Assembly (NCBI GenBank): GCA_017562135.1
Contig: QEYB01001522.1
Location: forward strand, 62,001 to 126,000
Reading direction: 5' to 3'
DNA from: Dipylidium caninum
Lineage: Eukaryota; Platyhelminthes; Cestoda; Cyclophyllidea; Dipylidiidae
Length of the DNA: 64,000 nt
Shown here: one piece after another, positions 48,682-63,000 of the stretch
Numbering within the stretch: the stretch's first letter is position 1
Layout: each line of letters starts with the position of its first letter
Notes under the pieces: model-generated
The model's input: the letters and a program-made list of their open reading frames with translations, nothing else
What the model was told of the DNA's origin: nothing
Databases searched by the model: none
Translations under genes and position numbers: made by a program

Positions 48682-51600
48682 TTACAGTAGGACGCATTTG
48701 TAGCAATAAAAATATCGACACTCACACGAGAGGGACGCCGTGGCGCCGCTGTTCGGAGGGATCATGATTGAGGTCATGGAGGTGGACATCTGCAAGTTCA
48801 GTACTCCCAGACCTAACCGGTTGTTTTCGAGGTTATTAAAAAATTGCATTCTGGCGGCGTCGCCGAATGGAGAGGAGACGTTGAGGAGTTTCTCCGGTAA
48901 GGTTGAGTATGGCGTATAGTTAAATCTCGTGAGAGAAGGGTCACTGTCCTCGTCGTCCTCCTCCTCATCCTCCGTATCTATTGTAATTTTTCCAACTCTG
49001 CTTCTCTCTTTCTCGTTTTTCTCCTCCCCGTCCATTTTAGCATCACCACCACGATCCTCCTCACTCTCCTTCATAGGACTTCTGCTGTCCGTTACCTCCA
49101 ACTCTTCACTAGCCTCCTTCCCATTATTTGCACTGCGGTCCCAAGTGTCTTCACTTTCCAATTTACACGAACTTATTGTTTCGGTTCCATTCGAGTCCGC
49201 AGTGGTAGGGAGTTGAGTAGAAATTTCGTCGTGACATTGAGTGGGGGTTTCTGGCTCTCCTTCGGAAGGAGGTGGACAAAGTAGAATGACGGGGATGTTG
49301 GGCGGGCGGCTCGGTTCATTAGTTGGGGTAGGTGCCTCTTCGGGGGGCACACTAAGCTGAATTTGTCTTTTCGACACATGGGGCTGGGATAGTGTGAAGA
49401 TGCGCTGAGGTCGGCTGAAAGAAGAGATTCGTGTGATTTGACAAGTCTGACCGCTGTTGGTTGAGGAGTCTGACGTATCTAAATCTGTTGATCTAAAATG
49501 AAAAATGATTAATCGACATACAAACAATGAAAGGTGTTTTCAAACAGAGAAATCAGATGAGTGTTCACTTTGAAAAAGTTGGATTGGCGATTTTATTTGG
49601 TCTTTCGCAGTCGCTTTGGTCATCCGGATTCGGGGAGCTGCAACAAGAAATGGGTTGGTTAGACAAGCATCGGAAGTAAATGCACTTCTACGAAATAATT
49701 AGTTCTCGCGACTGTTAAATGATCTGGTAATTGAAAGAGCGCCAATCGAGGAATCGTACCATTCTGTCAGAAGCGAGAGAACCGCTAAATCTACCCTCGA
49801 TTCACAGGTATCATCGCATCAAAGTCATGATCTAAGGTCAAAAACGCCTGTCGCCAGTTTTTGGGACGATGTATTACTTATCAGGCCTTTAGCTGATGAT
49901 GGTTACGCTTGAGCGACACGGATGTCCTGAAAACATACAGGTAAAATCGAGAAGCTTCCTTGAGACGTCGGAAAAGTTGCATCGCGTTTGCTCTCGAGTC
50001 GCACTTAAATCCAATTTTCTTTTTAACCTACAAAGTAGCGAAAACACCGTTAAACAGTATTAGTACTTGGCAATGCTAAGCTCTTTATTCCAAATACTTG
50101 AGGGATTGGGAATGATAACTCGACAGACAAAAGTAAATATCCTCTCCGTGCTAGTCACATCAGGAGGAGGGAGGACAGGCCGGTGGTTGGTCAAGTGGTA
50201 GACTATGAAGCCTCGCACTACGCCATGACTGAGTGGATGCTCCTACAACTACCGCATGTGTTCACACTCGTGTTTTCGGTCTGGTGAATCGCATTTTGAC
50301 AAATTTTGCCGACTTGCGGACGAGTGCCCGGTTGTGACGAAATCGCTATTTGTGGGCAGCACAACATTTCACTTACGACCCAGCACATCAAAGTATGGTG
50401 GAGTGGTGAAATAGACTCAGCAGAGAAGCCGTGCTGGCGTCACCACCTCGTCCAGTTATGTGGGCAGCCCACTGCAAGTGAGAGAACGGGGTTCCCGCGC
50501 CAAAATCCACAAACCCACAGTGGGGGGCAGCTGGGAGCTAAGGTGCTGCTCCAGATGCATAGTGCACATAGTAACGCCTGATCGTGGTGGCCTGCGAACT
50601 CACATCACGTGTTTTAATCGCGATAACAACATTTCTCCTTTCACATTCATAACTCAACATCGATTCCCTAAAATGGGGAAAAAGAGACAAGGTGAGTTAA
50701 AAAAAAAAACAAAACAGAAGTCACCACGACGCATACAACAGGTCAATCGCTACTCCAAGTATATCATGTATACCTTCAAGGACGAATGCCCAGCTTGCTG
50801 AAAGGCAGACCCCTGAGGAGAGCAACAGCAGGACAAAAAGCAGATATTTCACAGCAGACTACTACTACTACCATCCCCCTCTACCGCCGTGTTAGCTCTG
50901 CACAAACGCTTACGGTTGCTTGAAGACACCACCGAATTGTAAAATATGCAGCATAAATATGTTGTTTCTGACTTGCACTTGGATAGACAACCGAAGTTCA
51001 TTAGTGAAACTCACCATCGGAAAAAATTGACTTGTTGACTACTTTTGAAGACAGAGAGGCCCTTGAAATTGAAGCCCACAGCTATGCCGTTGCCACGCTG
51101 GTCCTTCAAGGCAAATATTAATAAGAGTGATGGTACGAAGGTGCGGGTCATGAGGCCATGGCTTCAACAGGTTATTACTAAAAGAATCTGATCACTCTGT
51201 CTGAACGATGAGTAAGTTTGAAGAGAATGGATGAAAAGAAGATATTATCTGACCACTGTCATTGATGAGGGCTCTGCCCCTTCCCCCCCCCCCCAAAAAA
51301 AAAAAGTAGCCCGATAACTAAAATTGACAATTTGGAGAAAGGGAAGTATGTGAAAAAGGAGTTCACGGCACGCGTTCTCATTAATTTTCTTCATGTTGCC
51401 TTTTTCTCCTCATACAGGCTACTTGGCAAACCCCATCTCGAGTGTTTATGTGCACTCCGTGATGCTGCTGAGTGAGTTCATAAACAGGCCCAAAAACTTT
51501 CTTTCGCAACATTCTTTTTACACTCCTCACGGTGCTGCACTTTTAGAGAAGGGTAGAGCTAGAGGGGGGTTCTAAAAGTTCTGTCGAAAGCCACTGCTGT

Positions 51601-54600
51601 GTTCTCAACGGGGAGAATCATTGATACGACGCAGTTGGGGTCCACCATCTCCCCGCCACCCTGATTTGGCATAAGTTAACCGACGTTTAATCAAGGTAAG
51701 CTGAAGGGAATTAGGACGACTTGCAAATCCAACATAATGGCTAAAGTATGAGGAGCAGTTGCCTCAAGTTTTCACTAAAAACTATTCTTTGCACTGTTTG
51801 CAGCCCATCAAAGACGGCACTGGCTTACCCCGTCTACGCGTATACATACACATTCGAGGATAGGCACAATTCATAGCGAGTTGCATCAGATTATGACACA
51901 ATAAATTAATTAAGAGGCAAGAATAGCGAGGGTCCAGCGTTTAGCCTACCTTGGCGTCGAATGGCTCAATGCCGTAGGTGTCCATTCGTGTGGCGACCCT
52001 CAAAAAGGCATCAAAGGCCTCGTGAGGAGAGATGTCGCTAAAATATTTACAAGAAAACACAGATCAAGCAGTCAACTGCATTCCTGCGTGAGTCTGATGA
52101 GTAAGTGCTTGTGTTTAAACAAGACGACAACTCATCTTAATGTATTCATAACGTACTGTGAGCTGGCACACAAAGTTCCTCTTTGTTTTAAACCAAGTTC
52201 CACTCTGCCTCAGAATTTAAAGTGGCCCATTAGGTGGACCACAGAGCCCAGAGTAAGGGGAGGCGAGAAAGCATGACTACCGCCGCAGAGAAAAGTCAGT
52301 TAATAGCTAAAACATGATTGGGCTAGCATCAAATAGTTCCTGTAAATTTAATAAAAGTCTACTGAAGTGGGTGGTCCTATGATTCTTCTTTTTGCAATAA
52401 AAGCACATTTTGTGTTCTGTTAGTAACATTAGCCGCCGCCTGATCATATGGATTTCATGAGTAAAAGTTCCCCAAAATCGCATTTTTTTCCTTTTACTAT
52501 ACCCTCTTGACAAAATTATCAGTTATGGCACTAATTCCCTTAGAAAACATTTACATCAAAAAGAAATTCAAATGGCGAATGGAGCCAATTACTCTTTTTA
52601 GCCTAACCATCAAGAGACAAAATAGTTATAAACCTGCTGGAAGTGGATATCACTTGTGTACTTAAAACACAGACAGGAACGGCACTTACTAATTTTCTTG
52701 AAGATATTCCTTGATTTGGTTTTGCATTGAGTGGTCAAGACTGTGTGGGGAGAGTTTCCACCTGACAATGTCGCATTGGAGCAATTTATCACGCGACACT
52801 TTGCCCAGTCCTCCTTCATCTACGTCGTTAAAAAAGCGATATACGATTCGACATATCAACAGATGAGAAGGAAAAATAACCTGTTTGTTTCCGGTGCTTC
52901 TCCAATTATTAAATAATTGCCGATTGTTCGGATGAGGTTACAAGCACCCACCGAGTGTAGAAAAGGGGGTCAGGGAAAGGAGTGGCATTTTAAATTGGTT
53001 CCGTGACGAGGTGTAATATTTACTAATCATGAGAAAGATCTCAAGGGACTTCATGGGTTGTGCAATCCTTAAATGCCTTTTCTCATAACTTGCGAATTTT
53101 AGCTACATGCCATAAAAGTGATGCAAAGTATTCAACTAAGGTAGGCGGAGTAAACAGGCTCGCATTTAATCGCCGTGTCAAGACCTTCAGACGCATAAAT
53201 TTTACTGGTAGGAAACAAAATTAGGGCAGTGATATACAAATAGTATGAGATAATTGATGAAAATCAGTTCTTTAACAGTGATATTTTGCACGGAAAAAGG
53301 GAGATGATAGAATTGTAATGGAAACCCTGGATTTACTAAAAATTCAATAAAAAAGTTTTTGTCCAGCATTAGCATCGAAAAACTGATGATCAAACCCATA
53401 TGCGTAGCACATTCGAAAAAAAAATGCATTAGTTAACCTTTATCTTAAAGCCTTAGCATTCAGTTCCGAATGAACTTACGACCTTGTCTCATGTTACAGT
53501 TAGAACAAATAGCCAAACTATTGAGCTGTGTATGCTATATTAATGGCCCAAGAGTAGCGCAGCCGGTACAACAGTGGGGCGATTTTCACTTACAAATCCG
53601 TAAATTTATAATAAATCGCAAAAAGCAGAACATAATAATGATGCGTACATACATAGCATGGAATAAGCTACCAGCAAACAGCGGTCACGTTCTTTGCCCA
53701 ACAGTCGCCCAAACGCTAAGTCATGCCGAAGTTGATAGTACAGAAGATTTCTAAAGGCGTAACCATGTTTTAAACTCCAACTAACAATATTTTGCTGTAA
53801 TAAACAAAAAAACTTACGCAAAACAATCTGGCCTCATCTCAGAGATAGGATCAGCGGGGTAGAATTTGATACGAACCATAATTACATCAAACCCTTTCGC
53901 TGAAAATATTGAAAATGATTAAATCACTGGGGAAGATAAGTGCAATTTAGCAGTGATATAATGATTTTTTGAGAAAATATGCGAAATTTTATAGCTTTGC
54001 GGACAGGCATTTAAGTAAAAGATACACGTTAAGACTAAAGAAACGCCAATTTTTTCCAAATTTTCGCATTCATTGTCTCAAGTGAAAAAAATTAATAATG
54101 TGCCCAGTATCTGAGTAGAAGGATTTAGGATATTTATCAAGACGAAAATGAAAGATTCAACAATATTTATTTACCAATCTAGTATTGTTGAAAGTCCATT
54201 AAAACCTAGATTGTTGATTTGCAATCAAGTGTCGATTATAATACCTGTTTTCTCCTTTGCAACCGAGTTGTTCAATTCCATCCATTCCTAAAGATGGTAA
54301 AAAGTTCAACCATGTTTGTAATGGACTCAATGCGCGAAATAAAGTGAATTATGGCAGGTTTGGTTTAGAATGTGCTTGCCAGCGTGGATAACTCGATGTA
54401 TTTGCTGACTTGCCGGAAATTGTCCAGGTGGCTCAATTATCAGTCCCAAATATTTTGCTTTGGATGCATCTCCGAGTTTACTGGCGATTTGATTAACGAG
54501 GAACTTTCCTGTAACCTTATACTACAAAGCAATGCAAAAATGACAAGGTAACAATATAGCCTACATGTAAGAACACAATACTCAGAATTCGTTGTAGTTT

Positions 54601-54964
54601 AGAATATGTCAATCAATATCCAGAAAGCAATATGTAACTACTCCGGTATCGCGTTGTGTATACACACTTAGATCGGCTAAAGAATGCATGACAAGAAGGC
54701 AGCTCAATGCAAAAGATGCATACAAATGGATACTTCCGCTTCAAATAACTATCCACCATTCCTATCTCATTCAACACTCACGTCAATGAGTGCTCGCATT
54801 TTCGTGCCATCAAAGAGCTGAATATCGACATCTGTAGTCTCGTTAATACGTTCATTAGATGCCAAGTTAAAAAGCGTAAAAAGTGATCCCTTCCGGTACT
54901 GAGACTTTTTATGAGCATCTGAACTCAAACCCAAGCTAGGCTCCGCGGGACCTGTGGTGGTCAT
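48682..54964 (-). CDS. Divergent FERM-domain protein with acidic C-terminal tail
   Basis: Twelve exons close in phase: 54782-54964, 54393-54521, 54245-54287, 53818-53899, 53672-53750, 52690-52880, 51950-52037, 51015-51103, 50604-50667, 49939-50027, 49569-49637, 48682-49492; about 638 aa. FERM F1: VDIQLFDGTKMRALID, YLGLIIEPPG, EWMELNNSVA. F2: VRIKFYPADP, LLYYQLRHDLAFGRL, and a closing SPHEAFDAFLRVATRMDTYG. F3: GIAVGFNFKGLSVF and KKIGFKCDSRANAMQLFRRL. The rest is a disordered Ser/Pro/Glu-rich tail with an EDEEEDDEDSD run. FERM modules bind membrane phosphoinositides and protein tails under the plasma membrane. F2 lacks the usual AELGDY-type motif and instead has FNDVDEGGLGK. I cannot place it among FRMD, FARP, band 4.1 or ERM families. 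The Met at 54964 is the first in frame. Confidence 0.72.
51283..51305 (+). repeat. C12-A11 compound homopolymer tract
   Basis: Twelve C followed directly by eleven A, inside the FERM-gene intron between exons 51950-52037 and 51015-51103. On the transcribed strand it reads T11G12. Confidence 0.7.
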
Positions 54965-57900
54965 CGTTCGTCAAATTCTCGCGAAATCCAAGGTCGAGCT
55001 GGTAATGGCAGTGACTAACAAAATCTTTATATTAGAGCACACTATGTTACCATTAAATCATGACGTTAAAACTGTGCCGCACTTTGTCTATTTATTTGAC
55101 AAGTGGCACTGCTCGTCATAGTGCTTTTCCTTCATCGGTCTTGCCAAACTGCAAACTAATTATATTCCCTCCTATTTAGGACACTACTTGCTTAGGTTCA
55201 TAGTTGTAAGATTGCCGAAATGAAAGCACTTCTTAACGGAAAAAAATATAAAATTCAGCCATCCTATATTATTAGTTTTTCCTCGTGTTTAAGTGACAAT
55301 ACATCCGACATATATTTCAATACGGATAATGTGTAGGAGCCTTTTGTCATTATGGATGTTTTGCCTTCTCCACTGCCTCTCCATCCTTTTCTCCGCCTGC
55401 AGTGAACAGTAATCCACCTTACATTTCTGAGGAAGAAGTCGTGACATTGCCATTACACATGTGGAAAATTCACACAACATTCGCCGATATAAGTTGTTAA
55501 GAGAACAGCTTCCCTATTCTTGTGAAGAGAAGTATTAATTCTGTGTCCAAAAAAAGGTTTTTAATAATGTCTTATTCGCAAAAGCCTTGACGTCATCTAA
55601 GGTTAATTTGCAAAATTCATCAAGATTACTTTCCCACAATATGTGTAATAGTGCTGTATGCGAGAGATTTACAAAGGATGATTAAATGCGACTGAAAAAA
55701 TCCTAAACTTCCCTGATAATGGGACGGGAGTAAGGCTATATATACTTCTGTCCCAAGATATATCACGTAATATCTGAAGAAACAAGACAACCTTACGCCA
55801 AAATGTCTTCGATCCGCTATTGCACGAAGTATCAGTGATCTCCACTGAGACAAGATAGGGTTGTCGATTGCAGTTACAATGAAATTATTGTGGAAGATTA
55901 AAGAAAGAACGGCAATAAATTCGACTCACTGGTTTCAGCAACTGAAAATTAGTTGATCGCACAGGAAGGGGAGTCAAAGATCGAGAGGCAATCCTGGTCA
56001 AGTGGAAAGAGAGAAGTGCTTTTATGGATGACAATGCGCGCAGAGCCTCGTGGCGGACGAGAGGATGCGATCTATGGTTGAGAAGTCTGCAAATTTGATT
56101 TGTACATAATCATTGATAATTTAACATTTTCATGAAAGCTCCACAGTGAACTTGTTAACGAGTGCTTCTTTTTGGAATTCTCGCGGTTGTTCACACGTGA
56201 TTCCAAACACCCGTTTTGTTTCGAATGATGGGAATTAAACAATGTCACTATTCCAGGAAGTGTATTTTCTAAAACAACTTTACTAGGGAGTGCTAATGGT
56301 TAAAGAGTTATACGACCACCCCCCACTACTTTGGATTCGTCGTCTTACCATTAATCCCATGCATTTTAGGAAGGAATTAATAGACCCCAAAATTAGATTG
56401 ATGATAACTAGAAGTCATTGAAAAGTACAAGGAAATTAAATGTTCAACCTAGTCCAAAATCCAAAAAATCTCATACCAGTCTTAAAATGTCATGCATGTG
56501 AGATTCATTTTAATACTACCTGAGTCTCATTCACCAAAGTCATGTCTTATCTACCTCCGTTTGAAAAAGACACGACCCCGTAACTAACTTCAGTTTTTGG
56601 GGTCAAACTTCATTAAAGAAGCTAATTTTGCATTAAAATCTACGAATTAGTCGTAAGCAAGGCCTCTATCCCATCTATGCCGGATGGTTAGTACAGGCTA
56701 TTTAATATCACAAATGATAATAAATGTGGCTTCACGTCTAGGAAGCCACTAAAGTGGTTTGTGAGAGACGTGGCTACAAGCGCCAGTTCGCTCCGGATAT
56801 TAACTCGGAGGGGCAAACTGACATACTAACTATCACCATCTGTTTGCTCCTCCGACTTTGCCATGATCAAATGTTGGAGCAGCTTTCACAACATTTACAT
56901 GACTTGCGACTACAGCTTTAATACTTCCCACCAAGTCTTCAAGAAGGAGAGTAAACGTAAGTTTTGTTTCTTGGATGTTTTTAAAGAATTTCCGCCTCAA
57001 CGGCTACTAAATTTACCGCTCGTAAGCCCAAACTTGTGTTGTGGGTAAGGCCAAATTTGTGTAGTTGAACAGCAGCATTAACTTAGAAGTACTTGCGACG
57101 CTCACTTTTCACTGAACAAATAAATTGCTCTTGAGCAGGCTCGAATGCCTGCGACATGAAATCTTGGCGAACGAGGTGGGGAGGGGGAGGGGCAGAGGCT
57201 TACACGCGACGGTTTTCATCAAGACATCCACGGAAGACACGAAAAACCATACACAATTTTAAGAAAATGACCCGTGACAAATTCAAAAAAAGGTATGCAT
57301 GTACATTTACAACTGGTGTTACAAAAGTTGTTGAATAAAGTCATCCTAAGTCCCTGGTATCCCAGTAGAATACGGAAGATTATTTTGTTGCATGCAGACA
57401 CATTTCCACTTGAGACACGATTATGTTTATTACCGTGTTCACCATCCTTGCTATTTACATAGAACAATTGTGGTGGTCTATCGAAGGTCTAACAAGGGAA
57501 TGGCATTAATCATGAGCTACAAACACCTTTTTCATTGCACATATAAATACACGTTGAGAATCTACCCCGTACAAAGAAAGGTCATATAATAAATAAATTT
57601 ATCAGATCATTCCATTCAAAAAATTTATTGAAGAACAAAAAGTTATTGCCATTTGGGCTAGAAATTAAATTAATGATGACATATTTATTTTAAAATGTAT
57701 TCAAGAGAGCGGTAAGCATTAGTGTCTCATTATTGATTATTGTCATTAAATCCCCATTTAGCGGTAACATTTTCATACTAAAATAGCATGAGAGAAAAGT
57801 TTAAAGTTATTGACTTAGAAACAAACAAGGAAAGGCGCAAAACATACAGGAAGGTGTGTCTATAGAAATCATATACTTTTTTACAATCAAGATAACCAAG

Positions 57901-60037
57901 TCAATAACCATGGTAACAGTAAGGCGAAAGGATGGGATAGGATGTGCTGATAAGGGAAATTGAAAAGTTTGGGCTTGTGGAAAATAAAGAATTTAATGAG
58001 AATACAAATTTGGTATCTTTGTACGACGGTATCGCTGCAGCGGTTAATGGTAACAAACAGCGATCTGCAATCGAATCAATCGTTGCCTCTTGATGAAAGT
58101 CGAAAGTTATAGGTAAACAAGTAATAACCATTGGATCGTCGGGAAAACGTTAATGTGGACTGAGAGTTTGACCATTACTAGCGAAAACAAGAGACAAACA
58201 TAACCTTCGTGACCTTTATCCTAAAATCGGTTGATAGAAGGAATTAAACTCCGCCCTAGAGAGGTTCGATAACTGCGCCGCGATGGCTATGTGACTTCAT
58301 AAATTCGCAAAATAATCGGCTTTGTCAATAATTGTGGAATTCATGCTGTAATCATTATAATGCTAAAAATAGCGTTTGTTAAAAACAATCCTACATTACC
58401 GAGATTTATAGAACTCTGCAGAGAAGAAGGAAGTGGAGAAAGCTAATTACATTTTTAGTAATTGTAAGATTCATACGGCATTACTTGTCTCCTGAAGCGT
58501 TTTGAGTTAGAAACTTCATGTTGTCTCAGCTATTGAGCTCGATGAACTCGCAAAGAAGAGTAATTCAATAAGATCAAAAATTAAGAACATGTGCGGATAG
58601 GCAATGAAACAAAGTTTTCAGAAAAAAAATAATGAAGGCAGCTTCGAAAAGCCTTAAGCAGATCGGCTCCAAAGACAAATAAGTAAAATAAAATAAGAAA
58701 CAACCAAAATCCATGAAACTGAGAGACAAAAAAATTTTTCCCAACTCCTTAAGTTCGGATGGAATTTGTAACAGACATCTGGTGAGAAAACGCGTAATGA
58801 AAGACGTATGTATGCATTAGTATGGCTGTAATAAATTTGTGCTAACGAATATGAGGAAAGTGAGTGTACGATACAGGAAAACCTGACATTCGTAAATGCA
58901 CAACTGTCAATAAGGAATAAAAGGATTCACTATTTTATATGGCTCCATAACGATATGGTGCGAACACATAAATGACTATGCAATCAAAGTGCAGCAGTAG
59001 ATAGGACCTCCTTTACTAGGAAGGACGTCGATTAGCATTGACACAACATTTGAATACGCCACACAAAACAATGTCACCTTAAAAACTAAATTTTGTTCAT
59101 ATGAACGTATCAATTTATGGAGTCGGATATTTGATTTTAAATACAAGAAATGCTTTAAAGTTACTATGAAAATTTGATATATGGAAAGCTACGCTCAGCG
59201 TCGCCTCTGTCTTCTACGTATAATCCTATCCTGCGACACGTTGTGCGGATAGTGTTACACGTAATTGTTATAATACCCATTCATGAACAAAGAAATGGGA
59301 CGGTGTCTGCTAAAGCGAATTTTCGAGTTAGACACTTAGTGTGGCTTTTCGGGTATCTACGGACTACAATCTGTAAGCCTGTGAACAAATAAATTGTTCA
59401 ACTTAATTCTCCAAATATCTTCCCCTAAAAACGACGTTGACAATGCGAAACAAAACCCTCCCTTTTACGATGCGTTTACTGTCCATCCAAATGTTCTCCA
59501 AGCTTATCGCCTTTTATTAAACACAAGTAATATGGTTTGTCACTCAATCCGCCGAGTCCCAGTTAAGAAAGATGCATATTCTCTTAAAGGAATTGAATCG
59601 GGGACAAATGGCATTAGGAATAAAACGGGGCATGCCAAAAACCCTCTTAAGCATCAACCACGACCTCCATGTGCTACGCAAAGCAAACTACTTCTATGAT
59701 GGTGTTCCTTCTGACTCTCAGATTGTGCTTGGCAATCTAACTAACTCTCGCCCATGGTATCTCAACACTTCTTCCTTACGCTAGGAGCACCAGCTTCGAC
59801 TCGACTACAGGCGGAACTTAAGAGGTTATTAGCATGGAAATCGCTTGAGTAAAAAATTTCCTCAGTTATATAATTAAAATGTGTGAAATTCCTTTGGTCT
59901 ACATCTTTTGCCCAACAACGATGTGATTTCAAAAGTACAGACGACGTTTCTTAATGGTGCGCCTTTTATTTGAGTGACACAACCACTCGTACCTAAATAG
60001 CGTGAAAAATATTCAATGATAAATTAGCATAAAATGA
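54965..60037. other. Intergenic stretch between the FERM gene and VPS13B
   Basis: About 5 kb of AT-rich sequence with dense stops. It should hold the FERM-gene promoter and the VPS13B 3' UTR. A TGACGTCA site occurs at 55588-55595, about 620 bp upstream of the FERM start. Two overlapping open frames at 59394-59784 (+) have no recognisable domain and no splice or polyadenylation context. No transposon, tRNA or rRNA is recognised. Confidence 0.4.
59965..59970 (-). terminator. Poly(A) signal AATAAA of VPS13B
   Basis: AATAAA on the minus strand, about 70 nt downstream of the VPS13B stop codon at 60038-60040. Confidence 0.55.
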
Positions 60038-63000
60038 CTAAACACAGCCATCTTCTTCTGGATTCTTTTCCAAGCGAGGCAGACCTGAGAGGTAGGTTTT
60101 GATTCGCTCCCAGTAAGGGTAAATGTTTATTTCATTGCAGACGTCATCATTTCCAGTATTTGACGTTTTGTTTTCGGCACGTCGAATTATATGTTTCAAA
60201 ACTGATTTGTCACCAAATGAAAGTTGACACGGCTTCATTACAATTGACATTCCCGAAGTTGGAGGGGTGGCGTTGACTGAAAGATCTTCAATATCCTCGT
60301 CGTTGCTCACAACAACATCCACTGGTATGACACCACTACGCACTTGAGGTACGGTTGCATTGAATTCGATGGTAAACAACGAGTCGCGAATCGGAAGACA
60401 AAACCAGGTGAGTAAAGTGTGGTTCGCATCAGTACCAAGGCCAGCCCACAAATATTCTTGAGTGGGGGGAAAGTTTAAACACCGCATGAGGGTATGGGAC
60501 CACTTGTGCAGAAGAACGGCGTCAACGAGATACGAAGAGTTTGGCGACATTGTGAAGCTAATTTTAAAATCGTAGTCAGTAAGAGGCTGTTCTTCGAAAA
60601 TTAAATAATTAAGATGAGAATTGGAGACATTTCACTCAAAAAAGACAAAAGAATACAGTTTAGGAGAAAAGATGGGAAAGGTACTTACCAGACTATTTGT
60701 TTTGGAGACGGGGAGACACCCCAACTAGTGTCCATTCTCTGCATGAACCCTTTACCACTGAAAGCAACCAAGTCGGCCACGCCGGCGAGCGGTTTCGTCA
60801 CGAGACCGACAATACCACGACCCACCCCGGCGACAAGTGCCTCGGCCATGTGTGCCAGAGTGGGTTGCGGGGAGAGGGGCGCTGAAGAAGAGGGAGGAGG
60901 AGGGAGCGAAAAGAGGGGATGATGTGCAAGACCCGCCAGCCCGCTCAACAGGCTGACGCCCAACTCGCTGAGGCCCAGAGCTAGACCACTGCCCAAACCT
61001 GAGGGTTGGTGGCGCTGACGCGTCTCCGTGATGCGCTGGATATGCTCTGTGTCCAATGAGAGTTCGTGTAGATTTCGGGCAATACTGGACGCCAGGCCGG
61101 TCACTGAACTGCACACTCCCCTGTGATGAAGAGAGAGAGAGAAAAAGAGGTTGCGCGTATGTGGACGAGGGGGTTACTCAAATTGGCGCCAGACTTTAAA
61201 AGTGATTGTTTAATAAAGGAACCAGGCTGTCGACTGTGAAATTGAGACTACATGCAGAAAATTGGCATTGATTTTGAAATTGAACTGAGAAGGGCGATTT
61301 TGCGGTATAAGTAAGCGTCACCTCAAATCGTATAAAAATTCCCTTGTATTATTAAAAAAAAGCGTCCAAGTGATATCTTAAAACGCTATTATCAACAAAA
61401 GCTCCCAGGTCAAACGTGATGACCTGTTTCGTTAGAAAAGGGACAACTTTTGGACGAAACAAAACGTTAATTTTTTAGCCTAAGAAAGGATTATTACTAG
61501 ATGTTTACTCCAGGCAGCCTCATATTAAACGTGGGATTAGTTAGGGACAGACAAACCCGTAAGCAAAGAATTTTCACATAAAAATAATTAATTGAATAAA
61601 CAACCACTTGTCGAAATGGATTTTGTTAGGAGATATTTAGGCAAGGTTGCATAATCAACAAGTTGCATACCCCGTGGTGTGCTTCATCAGAGAGACAAGT
61701 CCACGAGCGAGACCCCTCAGCAAGCCCAACTGTTCTTGCGTGCCCACACCTTCGCAATCAGCTAAGTGGAGTAGGTCCCAAACACCCTGGGCGAAAGAGG
61801 TCACCAAACACGCGGGATTGCCAATGAGCTCCAAACCACCCAAGACCAGACCAGCTCTAATCAACACTTGCGAGATATAATGTGCGCTAAGCAGCGCCAT
61901 CAGCGTCCGCACTTCGAGTACCGCGTCCGAGCACGTAAAACCGTTCAATTGAAACTTTGTGGTCTTGCACGAGAGGTGAACTCTAATTTGAACCTTCAAC
62001 GCCAGTTCCAATGAGACCGGATGTATTTGGAAGTGTCGGAGGCAAAGCATGGTAAGAGGTGACGCCGCCAATACATGGTCAATGTCTTCTTCAGCGACCA
62101 CAGGCCACGCGCCTCGTAGGTCCCGCACCCACGATGCAAGAGAGTAAAGCATACTATCCTCAAAATAACCCTCAAAAGACGGCAAACGCAGCTCCAACCT
62201 GTCTAGTATGAAATCTCTAGCAGAAAGGTGGCGAATTTGACCAATGCAAGAAAAAAAACTGGCACCACTTTCTCCCACGATAGGGGGAAGCACGGACCGC
62301 AGAAGAACAGGAAAGTCGAAAGTAGATGGAGAAAGTTGAGCAAGGTTGTCAATTTGCATTAGAGACGATGTTAAACTTAGTTGAGATAAGTCCCCAATTG
62401 CCTCTTTTGCATATACAACCTCGACGCATTGGATGGAGAAACGAAGAAAATTCTTTAAGCTAACGTCGCCTTGCAAGAGGAGTGAGCCTGGCACAAACGA
62501 AAAAATCAGCGCCATTTGGACGCAAACAGAGAGAGAAAGGGGCCGGGCGATATGCGGTTTACGATGAAGCACAGGGGGAAGGCCGGTAAATAGTACCACT
62601 TCCATGAGGAATGACATAGTCTCCCTTTTTACTTGTTGAATTAAAAACACTTTGTCCCCGAAATTTAACATACTGGCTTTGGCCCTACAGTCAGATAACT
62701 TGATAGCCACGTCGTTTGTGTGCAGACGAAGAAGTAGTTCTGTGTCCTCATGACAAAGGAGATTAGACACAATTGGAGGTTTCGCAGTTTCACCGATGAT
62801 CCGTTTTCCAGCCAGTTGATCGAGTAATGTTTGTGGAATAAGGAGCAACTTCCCGCCATTTGGGTGGACACATGGCATGGTGTTGGAAACAGGGAGCTGA
62901 TGGGAGGCTGCAATACCATGGAATGACGCTTCAAAAAGGGAGTTAGTCATGTTGGTCAGACTGCAACCCAACGAGTAGGCGAGAGAAGGAGGTAAGGTTT

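Noticed and set aside
59394..59784. Two overlapping + strand ORFs (101 and 70 codons)
   Set aside because: No domain, splice or polyadenylation context, and overlapping frames cannot both be coding. Possibly a decayed element, but nothing supports a call.
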